Origin: Musa acuminata AAA Group
Lineage: Eukaryota; Streptophyta; Magnoliopsida; Zingiberales; Musaceae
Assembly: GCF_036884655.1 (NCBI RefSeq)
Contig: NC_088355.1
Location: forward strand, 22,484,501-22,548,500
Reading direction: 5' to 3'
DNA length: 64,000 nucleotides
The translations under genes were made by a program, and so were the position numbers. The notes beneath the pieces were generated by a model. It had not been told where the DNA came from. It did not search any database and worked only from the letters and a program-made list of their open reading frames with translations. Shown here in pieces: positions 33,138 to 45,180 of the stretch. Each line of letters begins with the position of its first letter. The stretch's first letter is position 1.

Positions 33138-34249
33138 ATCTCTCCCTTTCTGATGATGACATTTAATTGATGACGGAGTTAACCTTAAATCCCCCTATCT
33201 ATATGCTATACTTGAGAAAAGACATTCTTGAATTCAAGACCTTTGAATTCAAGAAACAAATTGATAAGTTAAGTTCATTTAAACTTATCAATACACACAT
33301 CATGATTCGTATCATGATCTTACATTCTCAAAATGATGTCAAGGCATGACATCCATTTTCAAGTATAATATTTCAAATATGAAAGATGACAAAGATAGTA
33401 ATTCATTATTCTATGGCAAGATATCAATTTGTAAAATAGCAAGTTAAGCTCTAGATATCTTATTGAAGAAATTTATCAAGCAAACATTTCAAGTATATAT
33501 GATGAAATATATTGTATACATTTGTCATCAATTTACCACATTTTGGTATTATTTCTCCTCATTTGGCAACACAAAAAGGAGAACGATTCAACAATGCAAG
33601 TGTGGTAAAAATTCATGTCACATTTCAATTTGTATACTAATCATATTTCAAGCATTCATGACTTGGTATCATTCAAAAGTTCTCACATTAAAAGTTATAA
33701 ATATTAAAGAGATAGCTTCCATCAACTTCCCCCCCCTTTTTTATCATCAAAACTTTGCATGAAGAAGGAAAGTAAGGAGGAAATATATTAAGAACCAACT
33801 TTGTGAAATGATTTGAATCAAGTCAAAAAAGATAATAGAGTTTCATTAAATCATACTTCAATTTTCATATGGATCAAGATATTCATGTGAAATCAACTCT
33901 TCATTCTTGCAAGTGTTCATATCATAAAAAATAAAAATTCTTCTTTCATTAAGAAAGAATTCATGTGAAAGAATCATCATATGAAGGATAAAAGAAAATG
34001 CAATAAAAGAAATTCAATGAATGATCACATCAAATCCATTTCTCATTAAAAATTCACAAGATATAAACCTGTGAGAGATGCATTTGTCAATTAATTCCAT
34101 ATATCAAAAATCATTAAGTTATGGAGCAAGGGTATGAATTAAACTTGATATGGCATAGACTCATGAAAGCTCCATTCAAGGAATACATTAAGTGAAAGAT
34201 AGTCCAGAAAAGATATACATTAAATTCATGCATTCGGACAAATTAACAT
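33138..34249 (-). other. Cop-3 3' spacer and polypurine tract
   Basis: PPT GAAAGGGAGAGAT on the minus strand at 33138-33150, next to the 3' LTR. The remaining 1.1 kb is AT-rich without coding potential. It shares its opening words (TGATGATGAC, TTGATGACGGAGTTAA) with the spacers of Cop-2 (15110-15150) and Cop-5 (60240-60300). Confidence 0.8.
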
Positions 34250-37213
34250 TCATAATTCTCTTTTAATAAAATCAAAATGTTCTTCACTTAAAGGCTTGGT
34301 AAAAATAACAACTAATTGATGTTTTGTATCAATAAACTCCAGGATTACATCATGATTATTAATATGATATCGTATAAAGTGATATCTAATATCAATACGT
34401 TTAGTTCTAAAGTGTTGAATGAGATTTTTTGTTAAACATATTGCACTTGTGTTATCACATTTTATGGAAATATTTTTAAGATGAATCTTATAATCCTCTA
34501 AAGTATTTTTCATCCATACAACTTATGCACAGCATGCACTAGCTACAATGTACTCAACTTAATCTGTAGATAGTGCAACCAAGTTTTGTTTCTTGGATTA
34601 CCAAGAAACAAGTGTTTGTCCTACAAGCTATTATGTTCCGGATATGCTTTTTTCATCTAATCTATATCCAGCAAAATCCGCATCAGTATATGTAATTAGT
34701 TCAAAGTTTTGAGATTTTTAATACCATAATCCTATATTAGTGGTACCTTTAAGATATCTAAGAATTCTCTTAACTGCTTTAAGATGAGATATCTTAGGAT
34801 TAGATTGAAACCTAGCACAAAGACCTATACTAAACATGATATCTGGTCTAGTTGCGATGAGGTATAGTAGACTTCCTATCATACCCCTATATGCTTTTTG
34901 ATCAAATTTTTCTCAACTTTCATCAATGTCTAACTTAATGGAGGTACTCATGGGAGTATTGATAGCTTTTGAGCTATCCATATTAAACATTTTTAGCAAA
35001 TCTAAAGCATATTTTGTTTGACTAAGAAAGATGTCATTACTTAGTTGTTTGATTTATAAGCCTGAAAAGAAAGTTAATTCTCCTATCAAGCTCATTTCAA
35101 TTTCAAGACTAATGCTTTTAGCAAATGATTCACATAGAGATTCATTCGTGGAGCTGAAAATGATATCATCAACGTAAATTCGAACAATAAAAAAATTATT
35201 TTTAAAATTTTTGATAAACAATGTAGTCTCGACCTTGTCTTTAGAGAAATTATTTAGAATAAGAAAAGAGCTAAGTCTCTCATACCAAGCCCTTAGGGCT
35301 TATTTTAAACCATAGAGAGCTTTAGTCAATTTAAACACATGATAAGAGAGATTATCATTCTCAAATCCAGGAGGGTGTTCAACATAAACTTCTTCAGAAA
35401 TAAAGCTATTAAGAAAAGCACTTTGAACATCCATTTAAAATAACTTAAAATTATTACTACTAGCATAGGCAAGGAGCATCCTTATGGCTTCTAATCTTGC
35501 CACATGAGCAAATGTCTCTTCATAATCGATCCCTTCTTCTTGGTTGAAACCTTTGGCTGCTAATCTAACCTTATTTCTAACCATGATACCAAGTTCATCT
35601 TGCTTGTTTCTAAAGACCTATTTAGTACCAATAACTAAATGGTCATTTGACTTCGGAACAAGCTTCAACATCTCATTTCTCTCAAATTGATTTAACTCAT
35701 CTTGTATTGCGATGACCCATGAATCATCTTTCAAGACATCATCAATGCATTTAGGTTCAATTTGGGAGAGGAAAGCGGCGTTTGCACAAAAATTTTTAAG
35801 AGAGGAAGGAGTTTGAACCCTTTTAGATGTGTCTCCTATGATTAGGTCCTTAGGCTGAACATCTAAATACTTCCAATCTTTGGGTAAGGATATTTAGGAA
35901 AAAGATGTATCCAAGTTGCTAGATGGAGAAAGGGTTTCATTTAAATTCAAATAATCAAAATTAACATCATCATGAAAATCATTTTTCTTAACTTCGGAAA
36001 CTTCACTAAAAATAACATGAATAGATTCTTCTATAATCAAAGTTCTTTTGTTAAAGATATGAAATGCTTTAGAAACAAAAGAATAGCTAAGAAAAATTCT
36101 TTCATTGGATTTTGCATCAAATTTACCTAAGGCATCTTTTTCATTCAAAATAAAACATTTACATCCGAAGACTTTAACGTATGAAACGTTAGGTTTTTTG
36201 TTGTTCCACAACTCATAAGTCATGGAAAGTAGTGGTCTTACTATAACCCTATTCATAACATAGCATGCCGTATTTACGGCTTCGGCTCAAAAATATTTGA
36301 GTAGGCTATGTTCGTTTAACATGGTTCTTACCATTTCTTATAAGTTTCTATTCTTTTCTTTCTACTACTCCATTTTGTTGAGGATTTCTTGGAGTAGAGA
36401 AGTTGTGGTTGTATCTATTAGATTCATAAAATTCTTGAAAAATCACGGTTTTGAAATTTGCCATCGTGATCACTTCGAATTGATGAAATCATAAAACCCT
36501 TTTAATTTTGAACAAGTTTACAAAACTTAGACAAATACCTAAAGCATTCACTTTTATGTGCCAAAAAATAAATCCATGTGTATCTACTATCATCATCCAC
36601 GTTGACAAATGTGTATCTGCCACCTCGTAGGCTTGATGTAGCAATTGGTCCGAACAAGTTCATATGGATCGATTGCAAAGGTCTAGAGGTACTTATTTGG
36701 TTCTTAGGTTTGAAGTAATCTTTTATTTGTTTTCCTAGTTGACATACATCACACACATTATCTTTGATAAACATGATATGAGGAATTCCTCTTATAAGTT
36801 CTTTAGATGAAATTTGAGAGATTAGTTTCTTGCTAGCATGACCTAATCTCCTATGCCAAAGCCAAGCATCATCATTCAAAATCGAAAAGCATATTTCATT
36901 ACATAGATCATTAATCTCGATAGTGTATACATTATTTTATTTTAGGGAAATCAAAGATATGTTTTTGTATAGTTTTTTAATAATACAAGTATTCGATTCA
37001 AATCTAATGATATATCCTTTATCACATAATTGACTAATACTCAAAAGGTTATGCTTTAAACCATCAACTAACAATACATCTTCAATAAGAAGGTTGGATT
37101 TATTACACATGGTTCCTTTGCCAATGATTTTACCCTTGTTGTTGTCTCCGAAGGTGACACATCCTTCTTCTAGGCTAGTGAGCTTAGAGAAATGAGATGG
37201 ATCTCTGGTCATA
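34250..37213 (-). pseudogene. Cop-3 pol: integrase, RT, RNase H remnants
   Basis: From right: late protease/GAG-pre-integrase (37212-36937, LLVDGLKHNLLSISQLC), HHCC and integrase N-terminus (36879-36502; WLWHRRLGHASKKL, DVCQLGKQ), integrase core and C-terminal parts (36500-35894), RT (35700-35100, catalytic YVDD at 35165-35176), and RNase H (34700-34250, with [10 protein letters not shown] at 34450). Stops and indels separate nearly every block. It begins at the Gyp-2 insertion point. Confidence 0.88.
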
Positions 37214-37651
37214 TGTTAGGACTCTAGCTTGGAGAGTCCTAATTGAGAGGGACATTCATGTAAAAATGTTAGGACTCTAGCTAGGAGAGTCCTAATTGAG
37301 AGTGACATTCTGTTAGGATTCTAGCTAGGAGAGTCCTAATTGAGAGGGGCATTCATGTAGGAGGTGTTTTCTTAGAGAAGAATTAGGAGTTGTAAGGGAA
37401 TAGGAGTCTTGACTAGGAGTCCTACTATGAGTTGGTTAGAAGTAAGAGTCTTAAGTAGGAGTCCTATTAGGAGTTAGGATTTAGAAGCCCTATAAATAGC
37501 CATATATTCCTTCTCTTTTCATAAGCAATAGATGAATCTTTTTTGCTGCCTTTGAGCAGCAACTTGGAGGGAGAAACCCCTATAGAGTTCCAAGGAGGCC
37601 GATCCCCTAAAGAGATCAACCCCATGTTTAGAATCTGCGAGCGTTTTAACA
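37214..37651 (+). repeat. Gyp-2 5' LTR (438 bp) with triplicated start
   Basis: It begins TGTTAGGACTCTAGC and ends TTTTAACA. The first ~50 bp occur three times in a row, starting at 37214, 37267 and 37311, each with an imperfect palindrome GGACTCTAGCTAGGAGAGTC. A TATAAATA-like box lies at 37490-37497 (CCCTATAAATAG). Gyp-3 and Gyp-4 have a single copy of the start unit. Confidence 0.92.
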
Positions 37652-37653
37652 CC

Positions 37654-37665
37654 TGGTATCAGAGC
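37654..37665 (+). other. Gyp-2 primer-binding site (tRNA-iMet type)
   Basis: TGGTATCAGAGC, two bases after the LTR end. The Gyp-3 counterpart (45183-45195) reads TAGTATCAGAGC, with one mismatch. Confidence 0.9.
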
Positions 37666-37957
37666 AGCATTCTTGGCGTCTCGCTGCCCTTCCACAGCCA
37701 TCCATCAACCCTCTACAACCATCCAAAGCAATTCCCACAATTGCTTATAAGATCGTCACCGAATTCCGTCATCATCTCCACCACCACGGATCATCCTTTG
37801 ATCTCCCCGTGAATTGCAACAGGTTCTGGTTTCCTACCTTACTACTGCTGCAATTTAGTTATCCTTATTCGAAAATCCAAAAAAAAAAAAAAATCGTTCC
37901 TATATTGCTGCATAAACTTTTCGTCACAAAGTTTTCATCTCTACGACGAAAGATACA

Positions 37958-38323
37958 TTGCAGAATTCCAGCCGCATAGCACCATCTGTTTGATCTTGCT
38001 ACTGTGCTTTTTCTATCCAAATTTCTACGAAATTTTTATGACATCTTTGACACTTCTTAATAGTGGATTTCCATTTGGTTTCATAAAAAAATTCTCAATA
38101 TAAACTACTGATCTTTTATGTCCAATCTGCTGCACTTGAATTGCAGAATTCAAGCCGCATAGCACCATCTGTTTGATCTTGCAACTGTTCTTTTTCTATC
38201 CAAATTTCTACGAAATTTTTATGACATCTTTGACACTTCCTAACAGTATATTTTCCTTTGGTTTCATCAAAAAATTCTCAATATAAACTACTGATCTTTT
38301 ATGTCCAATCTGCTGCACTTGAA
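37958..38323 (+). repeat. 183-bp tandem duplication in Gyp-2 leader
   Basis: Two adjacent copies (about 37958-38140 and 38141-38323) starting TTGCAGAATTC-AGCCGCATAG and ending TGCTGCACTTGAA. They are highly similar. The 5' leader between PBS and gag is otherwise non-coding; Gyp-3 has a shorter leader without the duplication. Confidence 0.85.
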
Positions 38324-38863
38324 AATCTATGCTGCAGAAAATTTCAGCTGCATATCGTTGCCTTAACCCATCTATTTGCAATATTTTTGAATGAAATTTC
38401 TTATACACTTCATAGATCATCTTGGCTTCCATCTAAGATTGATCTATTAAGAAATTCATCTCTAAAAACGATTTTATGTTCCTGCAAATTTTCATTGCTG
38501 TTATACTGCCGAAATTTTCTTGATTAAATTAGATATCCTTGTTGTCGTATAAATTGTGATTTTACTATCAATTCCCTCCTCAATTCTCCCAAGTTTTTGG
38601 TGGAAATTACGTCGAGAAACCGTTGTTTCTTCGACGACAATTCTACTCTTACAAGATAGCACATACTTGCTGCAACTTTCACGGATTTCTGTCAAACCTT
38701 TGCTACCATCTACCACATATCCAAAACTTTCATCCACAGCTCTAGAACTCTACTAAACCACACCCTCAAACTGCACCCAAAACAGCCACAAAACAAACCT
38801 AAACCGCAGCCTACATCCACCAATCCACCAACACTTTCGACCATCACTTCTCTCAACCTATAC

Positions 38864-40546
38864 ATGCCTTTAACCCAACAGCAAAAGAGAGATCTTAACA
38901 TCATTGATTTGGGGCCATATACTATGGCATTTAAGGAGGCAATCAATGCTAAATTCGAAGCCTTGGAGGCGCTAATGGAGGATAAGATTTGGACGCTCTT
39001 TACCGAACTCAGATTGGGCCAACCACTAAGCTTGAAAAAATCATATCAAGGAGAGAGCTTTGCCCAATCACACCAAGCCCGAAGAGATGACTTCCAAGGG
39101 AGGAGAGGCTCTATGACCGACCCCAACTATCCATGCATGAGAGTGGACTTCCCTAGATGGGAAGAAGGAGACACGATTGGTTAGATCTCACGCGCGGAGC
39201 GATATTTTCGGTACCACAAAATCACAGATGCATCTATGGTGAAAATTGCAGCTATACATCTTGAAGGGGATGCTATACATTGGTTTAAACAGTTTAAACA
39301 TACTTATGGAGTCCTTTTATGGCAATAATTCAAAGAATGGCTGCTGATCCGCTTCAGACCAACCGATTACGAGAATATTGACGAACAACTAGCAAAGATC
39401 CGACAAACCTCCACCATTCAGGAGTACCAAACTAGGTTTGAAAGGTTATCTAATCAAAATCATGATTGGTCTCAAAAACAACTATTGAGGACCTTCATTG
39501 AGGGCTTGAAGCCGGAGATCCGAGGAGAAGTGAAAGCGCGATAATCGTACACGCTTATGGCAGCCATCTCTTTCGCACGACATCAAGAGGAGCAATTGAA
39601 CCATGAAGCTCAGAGGACTAGGGTCACTCCTCAACTAGTAATATTAAAGCCCTCAGCCCCCCCTACTGTCGACCAAGTCCCTGCACCAAAGAGGTTAACA
39701 GGAGAAGAGCTTCGGGAGCGATATGCGAAGGGGTTATGTTGGCATTGTGACGAGCCGTGGAGCCGTGAGCATCGTTGTAGTAAAGGAGGACTTCTTATGA
39801 TTGAACCGATAGAAGAAGAGGTCATTGAACATTTAGAAGAGAGCCTTGAACATAAAGAAAAAGATGCAGAAGAAGAGCCACAAACGACCGAAGTTACGGT
39901 ACAAACGCTAGCTGGCTACTCAAACCCGCAAATGATGAAAGTTGGAGGCCTTCTCAAACAACAACCGATCACTGTTCTCAGTGAGACGGGCAGCACTAAT
40001 AACTTCCTAAACAGTAAGGTTGCTGTCCATATGAACTTACATATTGAGAATTGCAGCAAGTTTGTCGTTAAGGTCGTCGACGGATGGATTTTGAATTGTA
40101 ATCGTAGGCGCCCGTAGGAGAAACTATTGCTGCAGGACCAAGAGATAATTGCAGATTTCTTCCTTCTCCCTCCTGATGATCATAAGGCCATGTTCATAAT
40201 TAAATGGTTGACGACATAAGGTGATATTTCTTGAAATTATATGCAACTAATTATGAAATTTTACAATAAGGAGAAACAGGTGATACTAAACGGGAAAGGT
40301 GGGGGTGACGTAACGACGATTTGCACACAACAAATGGAGAAGGTTTTGCATAAAGCATGCGGCAGCTTTTTGGTACAACTTGAGCAAGAAACTAAGGGAG
40401 AGCCAACAAAATTTGAAGACCCAAATCCACTTCCTTTGCTTGCTGAATTTTCAGATATATTTGACGAACTGCACAACCTACCTCTTACCCGTCGGCATGA
40501 TCATTGTATAATGATTCTTCCAGGAAAATCTCTAGTAAATGCTTAA
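38864..40546 (+). pseudogene. Gyp-2 gag and protease, broken
   Basis: ATG 38864 starts a gag like that of Gyp-3 (MPLT-QQKRDLNIID). The retrotransposon gag domain includes VDFPRWEEGD, an amber codon where Gyp-3 has Trp (39182), the AERYF-YH motif and further stops near 39326 and 39541. The same frame then runs to a CCHC-like knuckle CWHCDEPWSREHRC (about 39738-39780), an acidic EEE-rich linker and the protease. The protease active site reads SETGSTNNF, with Glu where the catalytic Asp belongs (39990-40015). After a TAG at 40115 the frame resumes to 40546 (FSDIFDE..NLPLTRRHDH), the usual lead-in to RT. Structural protein and protease are both non-functional. Confidence 0.85.
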
Positions 40547-40569
40547 CCATATCAATATCCACATCTCTA

Positions 40570-42060
40570 GAAGGATGAATTAGAAGGGATTGTAAAAGAG
40601 ATGCTCACCGGTGCTCCTCATACGAAAGAAGGATGGAATATGGCGATTATGTGTTGATTACCAAGCTCTCAATGGCATATCCATCAAGGATAAATATCCT
40701 ATTCCAGTAGTATATGAGTTGCTAAGGGAGCACAAATCTTTACAAAGCTGGACCTTCGATCCGGGTATCATCAAATACGAGTATACGAAGAAGACATACC
40801 GAAAACCACCTTTTGAACACACAACAACCACTATGAATTTTTGCTTTTTTCATAAGAAGGTGGAATATCTTGGGCATATCATATCAGAGGAAGGTGTGGC
40901 AGTAGACCCCTTCAAAATTGGAGCAATGCAAAACTGGCTGACCCCGTGGAACATAAAATTGCTACATGGCTTTCTTGGTTTAACAGGCTACTACTGCAAG
41001 TTTATGAAAAACTATGGAGAGATCAGTGCACCACTTACTTTCTTACTGAAAAAAGATGTATTCCAATGGTCGAACAAATGCCTCCGCTGCCTTCGACAAA
41101 CTTAAGGCAGTCATGACGACGACGCTAGTGCTAACACTACCAGATTTCAACCGACCCTTCATTATTGAGGCCGATGCATCTGGAGTCAGAATTGGAGCCA
41201 TTCTCATGCATGATGGTCGACCACTCATATACACTAGCAAGGCATTATCTCCCTCCCATCAAAATAAGTCAACATATGATAAGGAGATGCTCGCCATTGT
41301 GCGCGCAGCAACGAGGTGGAGACCCTACTTGATTAGCCGACGATTTCGAATTAAAACTGACCATAAAAGCCTCAATTACTTTTTTGAGCGAAAAATATCA
41401 TCCCTTGAGCAGTAAAAAAGGGTAATAAAACTTCTTGGATTTGATTATGAAATAACTTACAAAAAGGGGAAAGAGAATGTTCTTGTAGAAGCTCTTTCGC
41501 AGCTACTTGAGCAAGCTGAATTTTCGATCGTTTTACTTCCAACCAGCGACTTCCTTGAGGATATTAAGATGAAACGGCAGGAAGATTCGGAGACCAGTAA
41601 GATACAAAAAAAAATTAGAGGAAGCACCAAGCTCCGTGGCTCATTACAATCGGGACTCAAAAGAATTATGCTATAAGGGACACATTGTGCTTGTGACAAA
41701 TTCTACTTGCATCTTCAAGAGCAGATTTTGGACAAAGTTATTCTATATGTAGGGTACTAAATTGAAAAGGAGTATGACATATCACCCACAAACCAACAGC
41801 CAGCAGGAAGTTTTAAATAGGTCCTTGGAGACAGCCCAAAGTCACCCACCAAATATGACTACCCAAAGAGAACTCCAGACCCAGCCAAGTGCCATTATTG
41901 ATCGACGGATCGTGACTCGACGACGACGACCCACTAATGAAGTGGTAATACAGTGGGCGAACCTAACAATAGAAGATGCCACTTGGGAGAACTATAATGA
42001 CTTGAAGATCAAATTCCCAGAATTCACGAATCATCAGCCTCGATGACAAGGCTGATTTGA
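40570..42060 (+). pseudogene. Gyp-2 pol remnant: RT without palm, RNase H, chromodomain
   Basis: RT fingers are present (RKKDGIWRLCVDYQALNG, 40617-40680), followed by the SGYHQ-equivalent block. The sequence then jumps near 40845 from the HYEFL block directly to KKVEYLGHIISEEGVAV (40860-40910), removing the catalytic FxDD motif and shifting the frame. RNase H follows (IIEADASG, DKEML, TDHKSL; 41160-41500). Of the integrase only the AYHPQT-like part (41775-41830) and a C-terminal chromodomain-like segment survive (RRPTNEVVIQWANLTIEDAT, 41930-42000). The HHCC region and first two acidic residues of the core are gone. PPT-like AAGAGGGCGAG at 42060-42070. Confidence 0.85.
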
Positions 42061-42072
42061 AGAGGGCGAGTC

Positions 42073-42510
42073 TATTAGGACTCTAGCTTGGAGAGTCCTA
42101 ATTGAGAGGGTCATTAATGTAAAAATGTTAGGACTCTGGCTAGGAGAGTCCTAATTGAGAGGGACATTCTGTTAGGACTCTAGCTAGGAGAGTCCTAATT
42201 GAGAGGGGCATTCATGTAAGAGGTGTTTTCTCAAAGAAGAATTAGCAGTTGTAAGGGAATATGAGTCTTGACTAGGAGTCCTACTAGGAGTTGGTTAGAA
42301 GTAAGAGTCTTGAGTAGGAGTCCTATTAGGAGTTAGGGTTTAGAAGCCCTATAAATAGTCATGTATTCCTTCTCTTTTCATAAGCAATAGATGAATGTTT
42401 TTTGCAGCCTTTGAGCAGCAACTTGGAGGGAGGAACCCTTATAGAGTTCCAAGGAGGCCGATCCCCTAAAGAGATCAACCCCAAGTTTAGAATCTGCAAG
42501 GGTTCTAACA
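42073..42510 (+). repeat. Gyp-2 3' LTR (438 bp)
   Basis: Same length and same triplicated start (42073, 42126, 42170) as the 5' LTR. It begins TATTAGG instead of TGTTAGG, a single change in the terminal dinucleotide, and ends CTAACA at 42510, followed by the TCATA duplication. Confidence 0.92.
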
Positions 42511-44165
42511 TCATATGCCTTGAGCATCCACTATCAAGGTACCATCTCTTGCTCCTAGCTTGTGATGGTACATTTTTCTACAAAAAGAGATGATTTTTAG
42601 GTTCCCATTTGACCTTGGGTGCCTTAAAAATTGATCTACATAGCTTATCATGTTGCATTGAGTCATTTGAGGTTCTTTTAGGAATCCAAATCAATTTCTA
42701 TAGACTACGTTTCTTGAATAGACAATAATAAGCTACATGCCCAAATTTGCAACAAAAGTTGCATTTGTTTCGGGATGAAACATGCAAAGTAGGGCCTTTA
42801 ACAAAGTTGGTTAGATTTTCGTGAGAGCTACTCACAAATCTAATTCCGCCTTTTCTATGAATGTGATCCTTGTTGGCAAGGTTCATGTTCAAGGACTTAC
42901 TACCAACCTCAAATTTTCTTAAGGTTTCCTTTAGTAGCAAGTTTTCTTTCTAAAGTATTTCTAGTTCATCACATTTCGTAAATGGAGCTAAACTATCATT
43001 GTGCTCAACTTTTAATCTATCAAAATCACTAACAAGAGAAGCATGCTCCTTTTTTAACAATTTATATTTTCTACTAATTAATTTATTTTTATCAAATTGA
43101 TCATTAAAAGCATTTAATAGTTCATCAAAGGATAAATTTGCATCAAATGAACTTTCTACCTCATTTCCAATGGCCATTACTACAAAGTGAGCAACTTGCT
43201 CGGTGATGGTAGGCTCCTCTTCTTCGGATGCACTTGAGTCATCCCACGTAGCTTTGAGAGCCTTCTTCTTTGGTTACCTCCTCTTTCCTTGGAGACATTC
43301 ACTCTTGAAGTGTCTCGGCTTCTTGCATTCATAACATATCACTTGTTCTTTCTTAGGTTCAAATTTATTTTTAGTATCATTTCTAAATTTTTTTTTTTTT
43401 ATGAATCTTTTGAACTTCTTTGATAAGAGTGCTAAGTCATCATCAAAGTCCTCATCACTTTGAGTTTTCTTTCAAGTGGTCTTCCTATGTTCTCAGTGCT
43501 ATGTCCTACCTGTTCTTTGGAAGGCTGTCCTCAAGCTCTTCATGAGCTTTACATGTCATTTCTGAAGTCATTAGTGACCCAATTAGTTCTTCAAGAGGAA
43601 AATTATTTAGATCTTTGGCCTCTTGAATAGTCATTACTTTAGGATCCCAACTTTTTGGAAGGGATCTTAAAATCTTATTAACCAATTCAAAATCAGAGAA
43701 ACCTTTATCAAGTCCTTTTAGACCATTGACGACATCCATAAATCGGGTATACATTTCTCCAATGGTCTCACTTGGTTTCATTTGAAACAACTCATAAGAA
43801 TGTACTAAAAGATTAATTTTTTACTCCTTTACTCTACTAGTGCTTTCATGAGTCAATTCGAGTGTGTGCCAAATGGCAAAAGTCGTTTCACAAATCAATA
43901 CTCGATTAAACTCGTTTTTATCTAATGCACAAAACAAGGCATTCATAGCCTTTGCGTTTAAAGTGAAAGTCTTCTTTTCCAATTCATTCCAATCATTCAT
44001 TGGAAGAGAAGAATTTTGAAAGCAATTTTCTACAGTATTCCATAATTCAACATCCATTGAAATTAGGAAGACCCTCATTCTAATCTTCCAATATGTGTAA
44101 TCCATCCCATTGAACATGGGCGGACATGTAATTGAATGGTCCTCTAGGTTGTCAGCAAATGCCAT
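42511..44165 (-). pseudogene. Cop-3 gag and start of protease, broken
   Basis: ATG 44163-44165 begins the gag (MAFADNLEDHSIT; DYTYWKIRMRVFL). Blocks follow at 43790-43506 (PSETIGEMYTRF, LEELIGSLMTSEM), a CYECKK-type knuckle region near 43330-43300 (here degraded), the coiled C-terminal part (43177-42950), and a second knuckle CNFCCKFGHVAYYC (42760-42720). The protease aspartate motif (SGCSRHM type) is at 42515-42560, cut by Gyp-2. Frameshifts near 43810, 43500 and 43260 and stops near 42950 and 42590 inactivate it. Confidence 0.85.
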
Positions 44166-44201
44166 CTCTCTTGGGTTTTAAACCAAACGAGAGTGAACCT
44201 T

Positions 44202-44213
44202 GCTCTGATACCA
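44202..44213 (-). other. Cop-3 primer-binding site (tRNA-iMet type)
   Basis: TGGTATCAGAGC on the minus strand, two bases inside the 5' LTR end at 44216. Confidence 0.88.
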
Positions 44214-44215
44214 AT

Positions 44216-44786
44216 TGTTAGGATCAAGAGCGGCACTAAGAGGGGGGGTGAATTAGTACAGTGGAAAACTTTTGCGATTTCAAAAAAATGTTCGTTTCGA
44301 TTAAAACTGATTCGGACGAAAATGGTTTCAATTCAATCCGTTTTGGAGAGATTATGAACTTGAAAGCTTTCGTAAAAGTGCAAGAGAGGATTATGGAGAT
44401 TTACAATAATGTAAATTGCTAAATGAAAAGCAAACCATGATTTTGAGTGGTTCAGCCAACGTTACCTATATCCACTTTTGGATTCCTCCTCCGACGAGGT
44501 CTCCGGTGTCCACTAAAGGCCTTTTTTCGATAAGTGAAGACCATCCACCTCTTTTATAGTGCTTTCTCTTTTTCACGGGTTTAGGAGAGAACCCTTACAA
44601 GTTTCACACCTCTCTTGAATGATCTCAAAACTTAGAAAAGGAGGAGGAGAACTCTAGCACTTGTTTACAACACTTTTACACCCCAACAACTCAAGATTAT
44701 CTCAATGCTTTCATTCCCTTTCATATAGAAAAGAGTGGGGTTTTTATAGGCCCTAATGGCTTAAAAATAGAGGCAAAAAGTGTCTA
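44216..44786 (-). repeat. Cop-3 5' LTR, inner 571 bp
   Basis: Matches 31812-32390 of the 3' LTR (GGATCAAGAGCGGCACTAAGA end). It stops at 44786, where Gyp-3 begins. The outer part (dyad zone and TGTTGAATC start) is not in the window on the right side. Confidence 0.88.
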
Positions 44787-45180
44787 TGTTAGAACTCTAG
44801 CTAGGAGAGTACTAATTGAGAGGGACATTCATGTAAAACCTACCTAAGCTGACTCTTATTAAAGAGGTGAAGAGGCCGACTAGGGTTAGGAGGTTATTTC
44901 TTATAGAAGAATTAGGAGTTGTAAAGGAATAGGAGTCTTAAGTAGGAGTCCTATTAGGAGTTGGTTAGAAGTATGCGTCTTGAGTAGGAATCCGATTAGG
45001 AGTTAGGGTTTATAAGCCCTATAAATAGCCATATATTCTTCCTATTTTCATAAGCAATAGATGAATCTTTTCTGCAACCTTTGAGTAGCAACTTGGAGGG
45101 AGGAACCCCTATAGAGTTCCAAGGAGGCCGATGCCCTAAAGAGATCAACCCCAAGTTTAGAATCTGCAAGGGTTCTAACA
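44787..45180 (+). repeat. Gyp-3 5' LTR (394 bp)
   Basis: TGTTAGAACTCTAGC to GGTTCTAACA. Single start unit, then a segment (ACCTACCTAAGCTGACTC) shared with the Gyp-4 LTR but absent from Gyp-2. TATAAATA box at 45020-45027. Confidence 0.9.

Larger units (their letters stand above)
37214..42510 (+). mobile_element. Gyp-2: internally deleted Ty3/gypsy chromovirus
   Basis: A complete insertion of 5297 bp with 438-bp LTRs and the target duplication TCATA (37209-37213 and 42511-42515). Internal order: PBS, 1.2-kb leader with a 183-bp duplication, gag with zinc knuckle, protease, RT fingers, RNase H, integrase fragments, chromodomain, PPT. The central RT palm and the integrase catalytic core are absent. 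Gyp-4 shares these junctions. It is non-autonomous and also carries several stops. Confidence 0.93.
31812..44786 (-). mobile_element. Cop-3: Sirevirus-like copia element, split by Gyp-2, cut by Gyp-3
   Basis: Minus-strand order: 5' LTR (44786-44216, outer part cut by Gyp-3), PBS 44213-44202, gag 44165-42600, protease start 42590-42511; then Gyp-2; then integrase, RT and RNase H (37213-34250), non-coding spacer and PPT, and 3' LTR 33137-31812. The copia sequence continues across Gyp-2 with TCATA on both sides. Coding parts have many stops, so it is older than Cop-5. The 3' LTR ends TATTAGG rather than TGTTAGG (plus strand), a mutated terminus. Confidence 0.9.

Noticed and set aside
37654..37665. 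tRNA-like hits to initiator tRNA-Met
   Set aside because: Only 12 bases match; these are primer-binding sites next to LTR ends, not tRNA genes.
38864..40117. Domesticated gag-like host gene
   Set aside because: Flanked by matching LTRs with a TCATA target duplication, and interrupted by several stops; it is part of Gyp-2.
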